From Actinacidiphila oryziradicis (GTDB lineage: Bacteria; Actinomycetota; Actinomycetes; Streptomycetales; Streptomycetaceae), in assembly GCF_005047355.1 (NCBI RefSeq), contig NZ_SUMC01000028.1:1-64000 (forward strand): a stretch of 64,000 nucleotides of DNA, in the 5' to 3' direction. Shown piece by piece: positions 41,182-50,074 of the stretch. The translations under genes and the position numbers were made by a program. The notes below the pieces were generated by a model. It worked only from the letters and a program-made list of their open reading frames with translations, made no database searches and had not been told where the DNA came from. Position 1 is the stretch's first letter. Every line of letters begins with the position of its first letter.

Positions 41182-41309
41182 CGAATTCCTTGTGGGGGAA
41201 CACGATCGTGCACAGAGCGTCATACGTCAAGTAGTCAGCGGATATGGGTTCACAAAGGTGAGCACTGCGACGGCACTCCTTGACCCCGTGCTACACGGGA
41301 CTGGATGAT

Positions 41310-41344
41310 GTTGCGTATCAGACACCGTGTTGTGCGATACGCAC
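41310..41344 (+). promoter_or_regulatory. Palindromic sites directly upstream of purU
   Basis: GTTGCGTATC at 41310-41319 matches the left half of the site near betB. GTGCG-ATA-CGCAC at 41332-41344 is a perfect inverted repeat ending 15 bp before the purU ATG. Both share the TGCGTAT/ATACGCA core seen at the other promoters of the island. Confidence 0.5.
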
Positions 41345-41359
41345 CAACGGAGGATCCAG

Positions 41360-42232
41360 ATGTCTCCTCGACCGCAGCCCGGCCATGAGTTCGTCCTCAC
41401 TCTCTCCTGTCCCGACCGGGCCGGACTGGTCCACGCGGTGACCGGCTTCCTCGTGCGGCACTCCGGCAACATTCTGGAGAGCCAGCAGTTCGACGACCGG
41501 CTGCAGGACCGCTTTTTCATGAGAGTCCACTTCGAGGTGCCGGATCCGGGCACACAGCTGGAAACATTGCGTTACGGTTTCGCCGCTGTGGCCGAGGAGT
41601 ATCGGATCACCTGGCAAATACGTGACGTGTTGACCCCCACCCGCACACTGATCATGGTGTCCAAGTTCGGCCACTGCCTCAACGATCTGCTCTTCCGCCG
41701 CCGAACCGGAGCGCTCAACATCGAGATCCCGGCAATTGTCTCCAATCACCGGGACTTCGAGCCACTGGCGGAGACCTACGGCATCCCCTTCCACCACATC
41801 CCTGTGACGGCCCAGACCAAAGCCGCCGCGGAGGCGCGGCTGCTGGAGCTCGTGGATGAGCTCGACATCGACCTCATCGTCCTCGCCCGCTATATGCAGG
41901 TCCTCTCCGACGACCTCTGCAAACGGCTCGACGGCCGCACCATCAACATCCACCACTCCTTCCTCCCCAGCTTCAAGGGCGCCCGCCCCTACGTCCAGGC
42001 CCACGAGCGCGGCGTCAAGCTCGTCGGTGCCACGGCCCACTACGTCACCCCGGACCTGGACGAGGGCCAGATCATCGAGCAGGACGTTGTACGCGTCGAC
42101 CACTCCCTCGGCCCCGAGGCCCTGGTCACGGTCGGCCGGGACGTCGAGGCCCAGGTGCTCGCGCACGCGGTGAAGTGGCACAGCGAAAGCCGCGTCATGC
42201 TGAACGGCAGCAGCACGGTCGTCTTCCGCTGA
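41360..42232 (+). CDS. purU: Formyltetrahydrofolate deformylase
   Basis: 290 aa from ATG 41360 (GGAGGA upstream). An N-terminal ACT domain (FVLTLSCPDRAGLVHAVTGF, NILESQQFDD) is followed by a formyltransferase fold: RTLIMVSKFGHCLNDLLFRR, AIVSNHRDFEPLAETYGIPF, NIHHSFLPSFKGARPY with catalytic Asn196 and His198, and GATAHYVTPDLDEGQIIEQD. It hydrolyses 10-formyl-tetrahydrofolate to formate and tetrahydrofolate. Dimethylglycine dehydrogenase and sarcosine oxidase load methyl groups onto tetrahydrofolate, so a purU here regenerates free cofactor during betaine use. It is divergent from betB and shares its operator-like sequences. Confidence 0.93.
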   Translation: MSPRPQPGHEFVLTLSCPDRAGLVHAVTGFLVRHSGNILESQQFDDRLQDRFFMRVHFEVPDPGTQLETLRYGFAAVAEEYRITWQIRDVLTPTRTLIMVSKFGHCLNDLLFRRRTGALNIEIPAIVSNHRDFEPLAETYGIPFHHIPVTAQTKAAAEARLLELVDELDIDLIVLARYMQVLSDDLCKRLDGRTINIHHSFLPSFKGARPYVQAHERGVKLVGATAHYVTPDLDEGQIIEQDVVRVDHSLGPEALVTVGRDVEAQVLAHAVKWHSESRVMLNGSSTVVFR

Positions 42233-42252
42233 CCGGCTCCGCCGGGAGCCGG
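42233..42252 (+). terminator. Hairpin terminator after purU
   Basis: CCGGCTCC pairs with GGAGCCGG across a 4-nt loop, starting directly after the purU stop codon. It has no T-run, as usual in this genome. Confidence 0.75.
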
Positions 42253-42285
42253 AGGCCATGCGCTCAGGGTCAGGCAGCCCGCCCC

Positions 42286-42633
42286 TCAAACGCCCGAGCC
42301 GAGCACGACGGAGTCGTACCCGTAACCCCACTGGTCGAGCCGGTACAAGGCGGCGGGCGAGACGCGCACCGCGCGGCGTGAAGGTGAACCGCATGGCCAA
42401 CTCGCGGGCCGGAACGAGAGGCGGGGGCGCACCCGCCAAGGTACGTCGCCGACCAGGTCGGCGACGAACCGGGCCAGGTGGTCCTGGGGCAGCCAGTCGT
42501 CCAGCGACGGGGGCAGCAGCAGGACCTGGTGCGGGTCGAACGCCCTGAACCGCTTGTCCACCGCCGCCGCACGGCCATCCGGCCGATTCCCCTCGACCGG
42601 CTCGACCTCGAACAGCCCATCCCCACCGCGCAT
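42286..42633 (-). pseudogene. Truncated transposase (IS1182-like N-terminus)
   Basis: From GTG/ATG near 42633 the frame gives KRFRAFDPHQVLLLPPSLDD and WLPQDHLARFVADLVGDV, the conserved N-terminus of IS1182-type transposases (R-x-F-x-P-x-Q-x-x-L-L-P-P-S-L-x-D-W). The remaining sequence (YRLDQWGYGYDSVVLGSGV) is unrelated, and the catalytic DDE domain is missing. It marks an old insertion between purU and the acetyltransferase. The rest of 42253-42737 holds nothing else I can support. Confidence 0.65.
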
Positions 42634-42737
42634 ACCGCGATCCTTCCGTACCTACGATCGCCAACTGGAGGCGGGGCGCTGTCCGGTCGGATAATCCAAG
42701 TGCGGTCTGGTCGTCCCGCGTGATACTCCTCCCTGCT

Positions 42738-43265
42738 ATGGGCGATCTTGTGACAGCGCGGCTCGTGCTTCATCCGATGACGGTCAGCGAGGCTGAGCGA
42801 GTGGTGGCGGGCGAGTCGGACAGCGGTGCCCGATGGGCGCCCGGATACCCCACCGATGGGGACGTGTCCGCAGCCAGGCGCTTCCTGGGCACCTGCGCGA
42901 ACACCGGAGATCCCCAGCCGTTCGGCAACTATGAGATCCGTCGCCTCGAGAACGGTCAGGCGATCGGCGGCCTGGGCTTCCACGGACCTGCGGACGAGAA
43001 CGGCAGCGTCACGATCGGCTACGGCCTCATCCCGTCAGCGCGAGGCAAGGGATACGCCTCCGAAGCCCTCCGCGGACTGCTGCTGTTCGCGCGGGCACGC
43101 GGCGTCACCTGCGTGAAAGGCGACGCCGACCACGACAACATCGCGTCTCAGCACGTCATGATGGCAGCTGGCATGAGGCCGGCCGGAGAAGACGAACGCG
43201 TCAGGTACTTCGAGATTCACCGCCCGGTTCAGGCCTGCTGGGCGTTGCGGGGGGTGTGGACGTAG
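42738..43265 (+). CDS. GNAT-family N-acetyltransferase
   Basis: 175 aa from ATG 42738. GNAT (RimJ/RimL-like) features are [40 protein letters not shown], the acetyl-CoA loop [20 protein letters not shown] (Q/R-x-x-G-x-G/A), and [17 protein letters not shown]. The last ~12 residues run 37 bp into the convergent choline dehydrogenase gene and are probably non-homologous read-out. The substrate is unknown. It looks like an insertion into the betaine island, together with the neighbouring transposase stump. Confidence 0.8.
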   Translation: MGDLVTARLVLHPMTVSEAERVVAGESDSGARWAPGYPTDGDVSAARRFLGTCANTGDPQPFGNYEIRRLENGQAIGGLGFHGPADENGSVTIGYGLIPSARGKGYASEALRGLLLFARARGVTCVKGDADHDNIASQHVMMAAGMRPAGEDERVRYFEIHRPVQACWALRGVWT

Positions 43266-44899
43266 AACTGCGCCTTGGAGGGGGGCAGCGGGGTCTTGCC
43301 CAGGATCAGGTCGGCGGACTTCTCGGCGATCATCATCACCGGGGCGTAGATGTTGCCGTTGGTGACGTAGGGCATCACCGAGGCGTCCACCACCCGCAGC
43401 CCCTCCACACCGTGGACCCTCATGCTCTCCGGGTCCACGACCGCCATCTCGTCGGCGCCCATCTTGCAGGTGCAGGACGGGTGGAGGGCCGTCTCGCCCT
43501 CCTTGGCGACCCAGTCGAGGATCTGCTCGTCCGTCTCGACCGAGGGGCCCGGGGAGACCTCTCCGGCGTTGTACGGCTCCATCGCGGGCTGGTTGAGCAG
43601 TTTGCGCGCGACGCGGATCGCCTCGACCCACTCGCGCCGGTCCTGCTCGGTGGAGAGGTAGTTGAAGCGCAGCGCGGGGTGCTCGCGCGGGTCCTTGCTC
43701 TTGATCTTCACGGAGCCGAGCGCGTCGGAGTACATGGGCCCGACGTGCACCTGGTAGCCGTGGCCGCCGGCCGGCGAGGAGCCGTCGTAGCGAACGGCTA
43801 TCGGCAGGAAGTGGAACATCAGGTTGGGGTAGGCGACGTCCTCGTTGCTGCGGGCGAAGCCGCCGGCCTCGAAGTGGTTGGTGGAGGCGGGGCCCTTGCG
43901 GAAGAGCCACTGGAAGCCGATGAAGGGGGCACGCCACTTCGCCATGTACGGCTGCATGGAGACGGGCTGCTTGCAGGCGTACTGGACGTAGACCTCGAGA
44001 TGGTCCTGCATGTTCTCACCGACGCCCGGGAGGTCGTGGACGACGTCGATGCCCAGCTGCTGAAGCTCCTGCGCGTTGCCGACGCCGGAGAGCTGGAGGA
44101 GCTGAGGGGAGTTGATGGCGCCGCCGCAGAGGATGACCTCGCCGGCGCGGACCTGCTGGGGCTTGCCACGGCCGCGTTGGTACTCGACGCCCACCGCGCG
44201 CTTGCCCTCGAAGAGGACCCGGGTGACCAGGGCCCGGGTCTTGATCTCCAGGTTGGGGCGCTTCTTGACCGGGCGGAGGTAGGCCTTGGAGGCGGACAGC
44301 CGCCGTCCCCGGTGGACGTTGCGGTCGAAGGGCGCGAAGCCCTCCTGGCGGTAGCCGTTGACGTCGTCGGTGAGCGGGTAGCCGGCTTCCTGGACGGACT
44401 TGAGGAAGGCGGGGAAGAGCGGCGAGGTGGCGGGGCCGCGCTCCAGCACCAGCGGGCCCTCATGGCCACGGAACTCGTCGTCCTCGTCCGCGGCGAGACA
44501 GTTCTCCATGCGCCGGAAGTAGGGCAGACAGTGGGAGTAGTCCCACTTCTCCATGCCGGGGCCGGCGGCCCAGCGCTCGTAGTCCAGCGGGTTGCCGCGC
44601 TGGAAGATCATGCCGTTGATGCTGCTGGAACCGCCGAGGACCTTGCCGCGGGCGTGGTAGACGCGGCGGCCGCCCATGTGGGGCTCGGGCTCGGACTCGT
44701 ACTTCCAGTCGTAGAAGCGGCTGCCGATCGGGAAGGTGAGGGCGGCGGGCATGTGGATGAAGACGTCCCACGGATAGTCGGGGCGGCCGGCTTCGAGCAC
44801 CAGCACGCGAGTGTCCGGATCCGCGGAGAGCCGGTTCGCCAGTGCGCTGCCGGCCGAGCCGCCGCCGACGATGACGAAGTCGTAACTCTTGGGGGCCAT
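43229..44899 (-). CDS. betA: GMC-family choline dehydrogenase/oxidase
   Basis: 556 aa from ATG 44899. The GMC flavoprotein opens with [20 protein letters not shown], then [40 protein letters not shown] (second GMC signature), [20 protein letters not shown] and [20 protein letters not shown]. The H-P-S-C-T-C-K-M-G block and overall length fit BetA choline dehydrogenases. It oxidises choline to betaine aldehyde, the first step of the pathway. It is divergent from the iclR gene, with a perfect palindrome overlapping its likely -35. Confidence 0.9.
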   Translation of the reverse strand: MAPKSYDFVIVGGGSAGSALANRLSADPDTRVLVLEAGRPDYPWDVFIHMPAALTFPIGSRFYDWKYESEPEPHMGGRRVYHARGKVLGGSSSINGMIFQRGNPLDYERWAAGPGMEKWDYSHCLPYFRRMENCLAADEDDEFRGHEGPLVLERGPATSPLFPAFLKSVQEAGYPLTDDVNGYRQEGFAPFDRNVHRGRRLSASKAYLRPVKKRPNLEIKTRALVTRVLFEGKRAVGVEYQRGRGKPQQVRAGEVILCGGAINSPQLLQLSGVGNAQELQQLGIDVVHDLPGVGENMQDHLEVYVQYACKQPVSMQPYMAKWRAPFIGFQWLFRKGPASTNHFEAGGFARSNEDVAYPNLMFHFLPIAVRYDGSSPAGGHGYQVHVGPMYSDALGSVKIKSKDPREHPALRFNYLSTEQDRREWVEAIRVARKLLNQPAMEPYNAGEVSPGPSVETDEQILDWVAKEGETALHPSCTCKMGADEMAVVDPESMRVHGVEGLRVVDASVMPYVTNGNIYAPVMMIAEKSADLILGKTPLPPSKAQFYVHTPRNAQQA

Positions 44900-44944
44900 T
44901 GCTGCCTCGTCTCGCTCGCGCGGTCGATACGCCTCGCATGCTAA

Positions 44945-44985
44945 TACGAGTACCGCTATACGCACTAGGTTGCGCCGGACGCAAC
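44945..44985 (-). promoter_or_regulatory. betA promoter with perfect TTGCG-N5-CGCAA operator
   Basis: The palindrome GTTGCG-N5-CGCAAC lies at 44969-44985. Reading toward betA, its TTGCGT forms a plausible -35, 18 bp before TATAGC (-10). A bound dimer would therefore cover the promoter. It lies in the 152-bp divergent betA/iclR gap. Confidence 0.65.
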
Positions 44986-45051
44986 TTTTGACGCCCCTGG
45001 GACGTCGCGCTCCTTTATCACCGTGTTGTTTCCTGCACGTATAGTTTCGTC

Positions 45052-45855
45052 ATGAGCAACTACAGTGCAGACGCGGATTCGGAGCACTCGGGGCCGCCGT
45101 CGGGCGGCGTACAGTCCGTCGACCGCGCCGTCAGCGTCCTGGAGATCCTGGCTCAGCGTGGCGAGGCGGGCGTCAGCGAGGTGGCCGCGGAGATCGAGGT
45201 TCACAAGTCGACCGCTTTCCGCCTGCTGGGCGCCCTGGAAGCACGCGGGCTCGTGGAGCAGGCGGGCGAGCGCGGCAAGTACCGGCTCGGTTTCGGCATC
45301 GTACGCCTGGCCGGTGCGGTCACCGGCCGCCTCGACGTGACCCAGCAGGGCCACGTGGTCTGCGAACGGCTGGCCGACGAGATCGAGGAAACCATCAACA
45401 TCGCGGTGCTGGAGTCCCACTACGCCATCAATCTGCACCAGGTGCGCGGACCGGGCGCCATCACCGCGCACAACTGGGTCGGGCAGCTGACGCCGCTGCA
45501 CGCGACGTCCAGCGGCAAGGTCCTGCTGACCCACCTCACGCCCAAGCGCCGCGCGGAAGTGCTGGCGGAATCCGGGCTGGAGAAGGTGACGACGGAGACC
45601 ATCACCTCCAAAGCAAAGCTGGAGAAGAACCTCGCCGAGGCCCGTGAACGCGGCTACGCCGTCACGCTGGGCGAGCTCGAGATCGGTCTGCACGCCATGG
45701 CCGCCCCGATCCGCGCCCAGGCCGGCGACGTCGTCGCCGCCGTCAGCGCGTCGGGCCCGGGGTACCGGTTCACGGAGGAGCGGATGCACGAGCTCGCACC
45801 CGTGCTGATCAAGGGCGCGGACGAGATCAGCCACCGCATGGGCTACCTGGGCTGA
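45052..45855 (+). CDS. IclR-family transcriptional regulator of the betaine island
   Basis: 267 aa. The N-terminal winged helix is SVDRAVSVLEILAQRGEAGV, SEVAAEIEVHKSTAFRLLGA, LEARGLVEQAGERGKYRLGF (residues ~20-85). The effector domain follows: THNWVG-type AITAHNWVGQLTPLHATSSG, KVLLTHLTP, and GYAVTLGELEIGLHAMAAPI with RAQAGDVVAAVSASGPGYRF. I infer that it binds TTGCG-N5-CGCAA sites at betA, betB, dimethylglycine dehydrogenase and the Rieske operon, sensing choline, betaine or a product. It sits centrally in the island and diverges from betA. A hairpin follows its stop. Confidence 0.9.
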   Translation: MSNYSADADSEHSGPPSGGVQSVDRAVSVLEILAQRGEAGVSEVAAEIEVHKSTAFRLLGALEARGLVEQAGERGKYRLGFGIVRLAGAVTGRLDVTQQGHVVCERLADEIEETINIAVLESHYAINLHQVRGPGAITAHNWVGQLTPLHATSSGKVLLTHLTPKRRAEVLAESGLEKVTTETITSKAKLEKNLAEARERGYAVTLGELEIGLHAMAAPIRAQAGDVVAAVSASGPGYRFTEERMHELAPVLIKGADEISHRMGYLG

Positions 45856-45859
45856 GTGT

Positions 45860-45882
45860 GCCGCCGCCCGGAGAGCGGCGGC
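45860..45882. terminator. Hairpin between convergent iclR and Rieske oxygenase genes
   Basis: GCCGCCGC/GCGGCGGC forms an 8-bp stem with a 7-nt loop, 4 bp after the iclR stop and 14 bp before the end of the convergent gene. It is suitable for terminating both transcripts. Confidence 0.7.
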
Positions 45883-45896
45883 GACTCTCCGGGGGA

Positions 45897-47030
45897 CTAC
45901 TGCGGCTGCCGGGTGCCCAGACGGTCGTGGATCCAGTCGTGGAAGGCACCGATGTGGTGCTCGCTCGGCACCAGCACCCCGCCCTTGGCGTACAGGCGTG
46001 AGCTCATCGCGGGCTGGCAGCGCTCGCAGGCGTCGAAGTCCTGCCGGTTGACGCGGTCGAAGAGCTCGACGGAGCGGCTGACATCCTTGCCGCTCGCCAC
46101 CACGTCCTTCAGGTACAGCCAGTCGCATTCGACGATCGTGCGGTCGGCGGCGACGGGGTACATCCGGTGGAAGATCACATGGTCCGGCACGAGGTTGATG
46201 AAGACCTGCGGCTTGATGGTGATCGCGTAGTACCGGCGGTCCTGGTCCTCGGAGACCGTCGGGATGCGGTCGACGCCCTCCGAGCCGTCGACGGTGAATC
46301 CCTGGATGCCCTCGCCGAACTCCGCGCCATGGCCGACGAAGTACTGGGCCGCATAGCCGTCGGCGAACTCGGGCAGCACCTCGGTGAGTTCGGGGTGGAT
46401 GGTCGCGCAGTGGTAGCACTCCATGAAGTTCTCGATGATGAGCTTCCAGTTCGCCCTGACGTCATAGACGATCCGTCTGCCGACCTCGAGCTCGGCGATG
46501 TCGTACCGCTCGATCGATTCGACGTCGCCGAGCCGGGTGATGACCTCACCGAGGGTCTGCTCCTCGAAGGAGGGCGGCTCCTCCGCGAGGCAGACCCAGA
46601 CGTAGCCGAGCCACTCGCGTACGTGCACATTGACCAGCCCGTACTCGGTACGGCCGATGTCCGGCATCTTGGTGAGGTTCGGAGCCGCGACGAGCTTGCC
46701 CTGCAGGTCGTACGTCCACGCGTGGTACGGACACTGGAATGCCCGCTTGACCTCTCCGGACTCCTCGGTGCGCAGCTTGGCACCACGGTGCCGGCAGACA
46801 TTGAAGAAGGCACGGATCGAGTTGTCCCGCGCCCGGGTCACCAGGATGCTCTCGCGTCCCACGTCCACGGTCCGGAACGCACCGGGCTTGTCCAGTTCGG
46901 AGGAGCGTGCCACACAGAACCACATCGACTCGAAGATGCGCTCCTGCTCCAGGGCGAAGATCTCCGGGTCGGTGTAGTAGTCGCCGGGGAGGGTGCTGAT
47001 GAGGCTCTCCGGCAGGCTGGTGTTTGTCAC
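45897..47030 (-). CDS. gbcA: Rieske non-heme iron oxygenase, probable glycine betaine demethylase
   Basis: 377 aa. The Rieske 2Fe-2S site is C79-R-H81-R-G with C100-P-Y-H103-A-W. The catalytic mononuclear iron site lies in WKLIIENFMECYHCATIHPE (His207, His212). Both the pathway context and the short Rieske-alpha architecture match GbcA-type enzymes that oxidise one N-methyl of betaine to give dimethylglycine and formaldehyde. It overlaps the upstream reductase stop by 4 bp. Carnitine or another trimethylamine could be the substrate, but its neighbours (choline dehydrogenase, dimethylglycine dehydrogenase, sarcosine oxidase) favour betaine. Confidence 0.85.
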   Translation of the reverse strand: MTNTSLPESLISTLPGDYYTDPEIFALEQERIFESMWFCVARSSELDKPGAFRTVDVGRESILVTRARDNSIRAFFNVCRHRGAKLRTEESGEVKRAFQCPYHAWTYDLQGKLVAAPNLTKMPDIGRTEYGLVNVHVREWLGYVWVCLAEEPPSFEEQTLGEVITRLGDVESIERYDIAELEVGRRIVYDVRANWKLIIENFMECYHCATIHPELTEVLPEFADGYAAQYFVGHGAEFGEGIQGFTVDGSEGVDRIPTVSEDQDRRYYAITIKPQVFINLVPDHVIFHRMYPVAADRTIVECDWLYLKDVVASGKDVSRSVELFDRVNRQDFDACERCQPAMSSRLYAKGGVLVPSEHHIGAFHDWIHDRLGTRQPQ

Positions 47031-48238
47031 GGGGCACTCCTCGCAGGAGACGTGTGGTGTTGTGCAAGCTGCTTGCGCCAGCGGGTGAACAGCCGCGGCT
47101 GGTTCATGCCGAGCACCGCGACCGGCCGGCCGGCGCTCCGGTAGACGGCGAGGAAGCTGCGGTCGGCAGCGGCGCCCTCCTCGACGGTGACGCTGTCGGC
47201 GCCGGCGGCGTACCCGGCGAACTGGATGCGTACGCCGTACTGGTCCGACCAGAAGTACGGCGGCCGGAGCGGCTCGGGGGTTGCCGTCCCCCCGGACAGC
47301 AGGGCGGCGACGGCCGCCGCCGGGCGTTCCCGGGCGCCGGTCCAGTGCTCGACCCGGCGATGGGCCCCGGCGGCAGGGTCGTACCAGGCCGCGCAGTCAC
47401 CGACCGCGACGACGCCCGGGACATTCGTGCTGCCGTCGGCGTCGCACCGCACGCCGTTCTCCAGCGCGATACCGGACCCCTCCAGCCACTCGACGCACGG
47501 CCGCGCGCCCACCCCGACGACCACGACATCGGCCGGCAGACTACGGCCGTCCTCCAGCAACACCGCCTCCACGCTTCCCCGGCTACCGCCGGGAGGTGCC
47601 CCCAGTCCCCCGATGAGCCCCCGGACGCCGACGCCGCAGAGCAGCCCGACGCCGTGGTCCAGGTGCAGCGAGGAGACCACGCCGCCCATCGCCGCCCCGA
47701 GCGGACCGGCCAGCGGCGTCGGCGCAACCTCGACCACGGTTACCTCGAGGCCGAGTGCGTACGCCGTCGACGCGACCTCGGCGCCGATGAATCCGCCCCC
47801 GATGACCACCAACCGCCCGCCCCGGGCCAGGTCCTCGCGCAGGGCGATGGCATCGTCGACCGTACGCAGCACATGCACCCCGGCGAGGCCGTCGCTTCCC
47901 GGAAGCGTTCGCGCCGCCGCTCCGGTGGCGACCACGATCCCGTCCGCCCGCACCGACCGGCCGTCCGCGAGCCGCACCGAGCGGTCTGCGAGGTCGAGCC
48001 CGACAGCGGTCGCGCCGAGCACCCACTCGGCGCCCAGGTCCTCACCTTCCGCCTCGAGCGTCAGCGCCGTTTCGTCGATCTCGCCGGCGAGGAATTCCTT
48101 CGACAACGGCGGCCTGTCGTAGGGGCGGTGCCGCTCGGCACCGATGACGACCAGCCGTCCGTCGTAGCCCTGCTTGCGCAGCGACCGAGCCACCGACAGG
48201 CCGGCCAACGACGCACCGACGACGGCCACGGTCCTCAC
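47027..48238 (-). CDS. FAD-dependent ferredoxin reductase of the Rieske system
   Basis: 403 aa from GTG 48238, overlapping the ferredoxin stop by 4 bp. FAD GxGxxG-type start TVAVVGASLAGLSVARSLRK, RPYDRPPLSKEFLAGE, ATGAAARTLPG, NAD-binding RLVVIGGGFIGAEVASTAYA, and VPGVVAVGDCAAW. These are features of BphA4/ThcD-type ferredoxin reductases. It would pass NADH electrons to the adjacent Rieske ferredoxin and then to the oxygenase. The C-terminal reductase domain (PYFWSDQYGVRIQFAGYA) is complete. Confidence 0.9.
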   Translation of the reverse strand: MRTVAVVGASLAGLSVARSLRKQGYDGRLVVIGAERHRPYDRPPLSKEFLAGEIDETALTLEAEGEDLGAEWVLGATAVGLDLADRSVRLADGRSVRADGIVVATGAAARTLPGSDGLAGVHVLRTVDDAIALREDLARGGRLVVIGGGFIGAEVASTAYALGLEVTVVEVAPTPLAGPLGAAMGGVVSSLHLDHGVGLLCGVGVRGLIGGLGAPPGGSRGSVEAVLLEDGRSLPADVVVVGVGARPCVEWLEGSGIALENGVRCDADGSTNVPGVVAVGDCAAWYDPAAGAHRRVEHWTGARERPAAAVAALLSGGTATPEPLRPPYFWSDQYGVRIQFAGYAAGADSVTVEEGAAADRSFLAVYRSAGRPVAVLGMNQPRLFTRWRKQLAQHHTSPARSAP

Positions 48239-48597
48239 GCGTTTTCCCCCACGGTGCGTCCGGCGGCGCCGGGCGGGAGGTTCGGCGCGGCATCGGACAG
48301 CCGCAGACGGATCATGCCGTCCTCGACGACGACCTGGTGCGTGCGCACCGGCAGTTTGGCCGGCGGTGCGTCGACGCTCCCCGTGCGCAGGTCGAACCGC
48401 GACGCGTGCAGCGGGCATTCGACCTCGCAGCCCTCCAGCCAGCCGTCGGCGAGCGAGGCGTCCTGGTGAGTGCAGGTGTCATCGATGGCGAACACCTCGC
48501 CGTCGTCGGTGTGGAACACCGCGACGGGCGGGTCGGACTCGAGCCGGTAGGCCTCGCCTCGCGGCAGATCGGCGAGACGGCACACGGGAATCAGCAT
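48235..48597 (-). CDS. Rieske 2Fe-2S ferredoxin
   Basis: 120 aa. The Rieske motif is C42-T-H44 (DTCTHQDASLADGW) with C61-P-L-H64 (CPLHASRFDLRTG), typical of dioxygenase-type ferredoxins. The alanine/proline-rich tail after residue 105 is not conserved. It is first in a three-gene operon with the reductase and the oxygenase, all overlapping by 4 bp. It shuttles electrons between them. Confidence 0.92.
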   Translation of the reverse strand: MLIPVCRLADLPRGEAYRLESDPPVAVFHTDDGEVFAIDDTCTHQDASLADGWLEGCEVECPLHASRFDLRTGSVDAPPAKLPVRTHQVVVEDGMIRLRLSDAAPNLPPGAAGRTVGENA

Positions 48598-48625
48598 GAC
48601 ACCTCGGTGCGTATGACGGAACGGA

Positions 48626-48722
48626 TTGCGGTTGACGCAACGTAAGTCTGAAGGCGCCCCCAGGGCTTGTCAAGGCACCTTTTGGACGGCTAAAGGCTGC
48701 CCAATGTTGCCCGTCACGCAAC
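48626..48722 (-). promoter_or_regulatory. Promoter of the Rieske operon with two IclR-type palindromes
   Basis: Minus strand: -35 TTGACA (48668-48673) and, 17 bp on, CAGACT as a possible -10. A perfect TTGCG-N5-CGCAA lies downstream at 48626-48640, near the start site. A one-mismatch copy (TTGCC-N5-CGCAA, 48707-48721) lies upstream of the -35. Two sites bracketing a promoter suggest cooperative binding or looping. Confidence 0.65.
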
Positions 48723-48773
48723 CCTGCGCACAATAGGAAACCAACCGCCGCGCAGACCCCGCCCAGCGGTATG

Positions 48774-48812
48774 CCGAAGAGGCGGCACCCTTATCGGGTA
48801 CCGCCTCTTCGG
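48774..48812. terminator. Strong hairpin terminator after the DUF1906 gene
   Basis: CCGAAGAGGCGG pairs with CCGCCTCTTCGG, with further pairing ACCC/GGGT inside. It ends 21 bp before the stop of the minus-strand gene's 3' side and also shields the Rieske promoter. Confidence 0.85.
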
Positions 48813-48833
48813 TGTGCCGTCCCTGGGGCCGGT

Positions 48834-49667
48834 CTAGCCGGCGACGACGGCGACCGGCGCGTCCCAGGCGCTGCGGTCCACGGTGAGGGTGACGCCGCCG
48901 TGCGACTCCTTGCTGTTGACCAGGTACTGGTGGCCCCGCTGGTGGTGGACCCACCACGTGGCCTTGTACGGCCAGTCGGTGGTCGTGGTGTTGACCTTGT
49001 CGTAGTACGCGTACCAGACGGCGTCGGGCAGGTTCGTACGGTCCGTGTCGTTGACGACGGCGGCGGCGCTGGTGCTCTTGAAGCCGTAGAACCCGGCGTA
49101 GTAGTTCTTCGCCTTCACGGCCTTGTTCCAGGCGTGGATGTAGGTCAGGACGGATTTGACGCAGGAGGTGTTGGTGATGTCGTACGCCTCCATGTCCAGG
49201 TAGACGGCGCTGCCGGCCTTCATACCGAGCCCGGATGCCTTCGCCACCGCGTCCGCGCCGTCCGTCGCGCCCAGTGAGGCCGCGTTCGTCGCCGAGATCC
49301 GCTCCGTGTTACTGCTGGTCTGGCACGGCGGCTGCGCACCCACGTACAACGGGATCAGCTTCCAGCCGGCCGCGCTCACCTTCGTCACCCACGTCGAGGT
49401 CAGCGCCGGCTGCTTACACCCCCGGTTCGTGCCGCCCACATACACGGCCGCCGCCCCGTAGAAGTTCGACGCCTTCCATGCCGTCATCGTCGACAGCGAC
49501 GGAGCCGTGCACGTGTCGAACGCGCGCCCCGAATACACCTTCGCCGCCGGCCTCGACGTCGACGTCGTTGCGGCCTCGGCCGTCAGCGCGCCCCCCACCA
49601 GCACGGCCGCGCCCGCGACCGACCACGCGACATACCGCTGCCGCTTCGACATCCGATGCCTGGACAC
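48834..49667 (-). CDS. Secreted DUF1906 (glycoside-hydrolase-like) protein
   Basis: About 277 aa from GTG 49667, chosen because GGGGGTTGAG precedes it; ATG 49652 and TTG 49679 are alternatives. Signal peptide (YVAWSVAGAAVLVGGALTAE A-type). The mature part, GRAFDTCTAPSLSTMTAW, AAVYVGGTNRGCKQPALTST, WKLIPLYVGAQPPCQTS, GSAVYLDMEAYDI and YAGFYGFKSTSAA, matches the Rv2525c-like DUF1906 TIM-barrel domain, a lysozyme-like fold with an acidic strand (LDMEAY). It is extracellular; its substrate (perhaps peptidoglycan) is unproven. It is monocistronic. Confidence 0.85.
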   Translation of the reverse strand: MSRHRMSKRQRYVAWSVAGAAVLVGGALTAEAATTSTSRPAAKVYSGRAFDTCTAPSLSTMTAWKASNFYGAAAVYVGGTNRGCKQPALTSTWVTKVSAAGWKLIPLYVGAQPPCQTSSNTERISATNAASLGATDGADAVAKASGLGMKAGSAVYLDMEAYDITNTSCVKSVLTYIHAWNKAVKAKNYYAGFYGFKSTSAAAVVNDTDRTNLPDAVWYAYYDKVNTTTTDWPYKATWWVHHQRGHQYLVNSKESHGGVTLTVDRSAWDAPVAVVAG

Positions 49668-50074
49668 CTCAACCCCCAAGAAACAAGAAACGAGCCCCCA
49701 ACGCTTGCTTGGTGCACCCTAGCCTCTCAGGCCACACGCGTGACAAACGTACGTACGGATCCGGGTGCTTGTGCGGGTGCCGGGACTCCAGAGCGGCCCG
49801 TCGGGCGACAGGACCGGCCTAGACAAACCCCACGGCTCCACCTCATCGGCCATCCAGTACCCGCGCACCGTCTGCTCGGAGGCGGGATCGTTGTTGGTCT
49901 GTTTTGGCTTCAACGGGACCGTTTTCAGCGTGCGACATCGAGGAGGGGGCCCGGGGTCCCCCACCGGGAGGGTTAGGGTGTCTTTATCGTGACAGATCAT
50001 GTTTTACCCGCTCCTCGCCTCCCCCGGCGCCGGGGGAGGCGGATGCCCGGACCGCAGCAGACGAAGGAACGGAT
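49668..50074. other. Intergenic region with no supportable gene
   Basis: This divergent gap of about 400 bp separates the DUF1906 gene from the signalling phosphatase gene. Frames on both strands are short and lack recognisable domains. I find only the ribosome-binding site GAAGGA (50063-50068) of the downstream gene. Confidence 0.5.
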
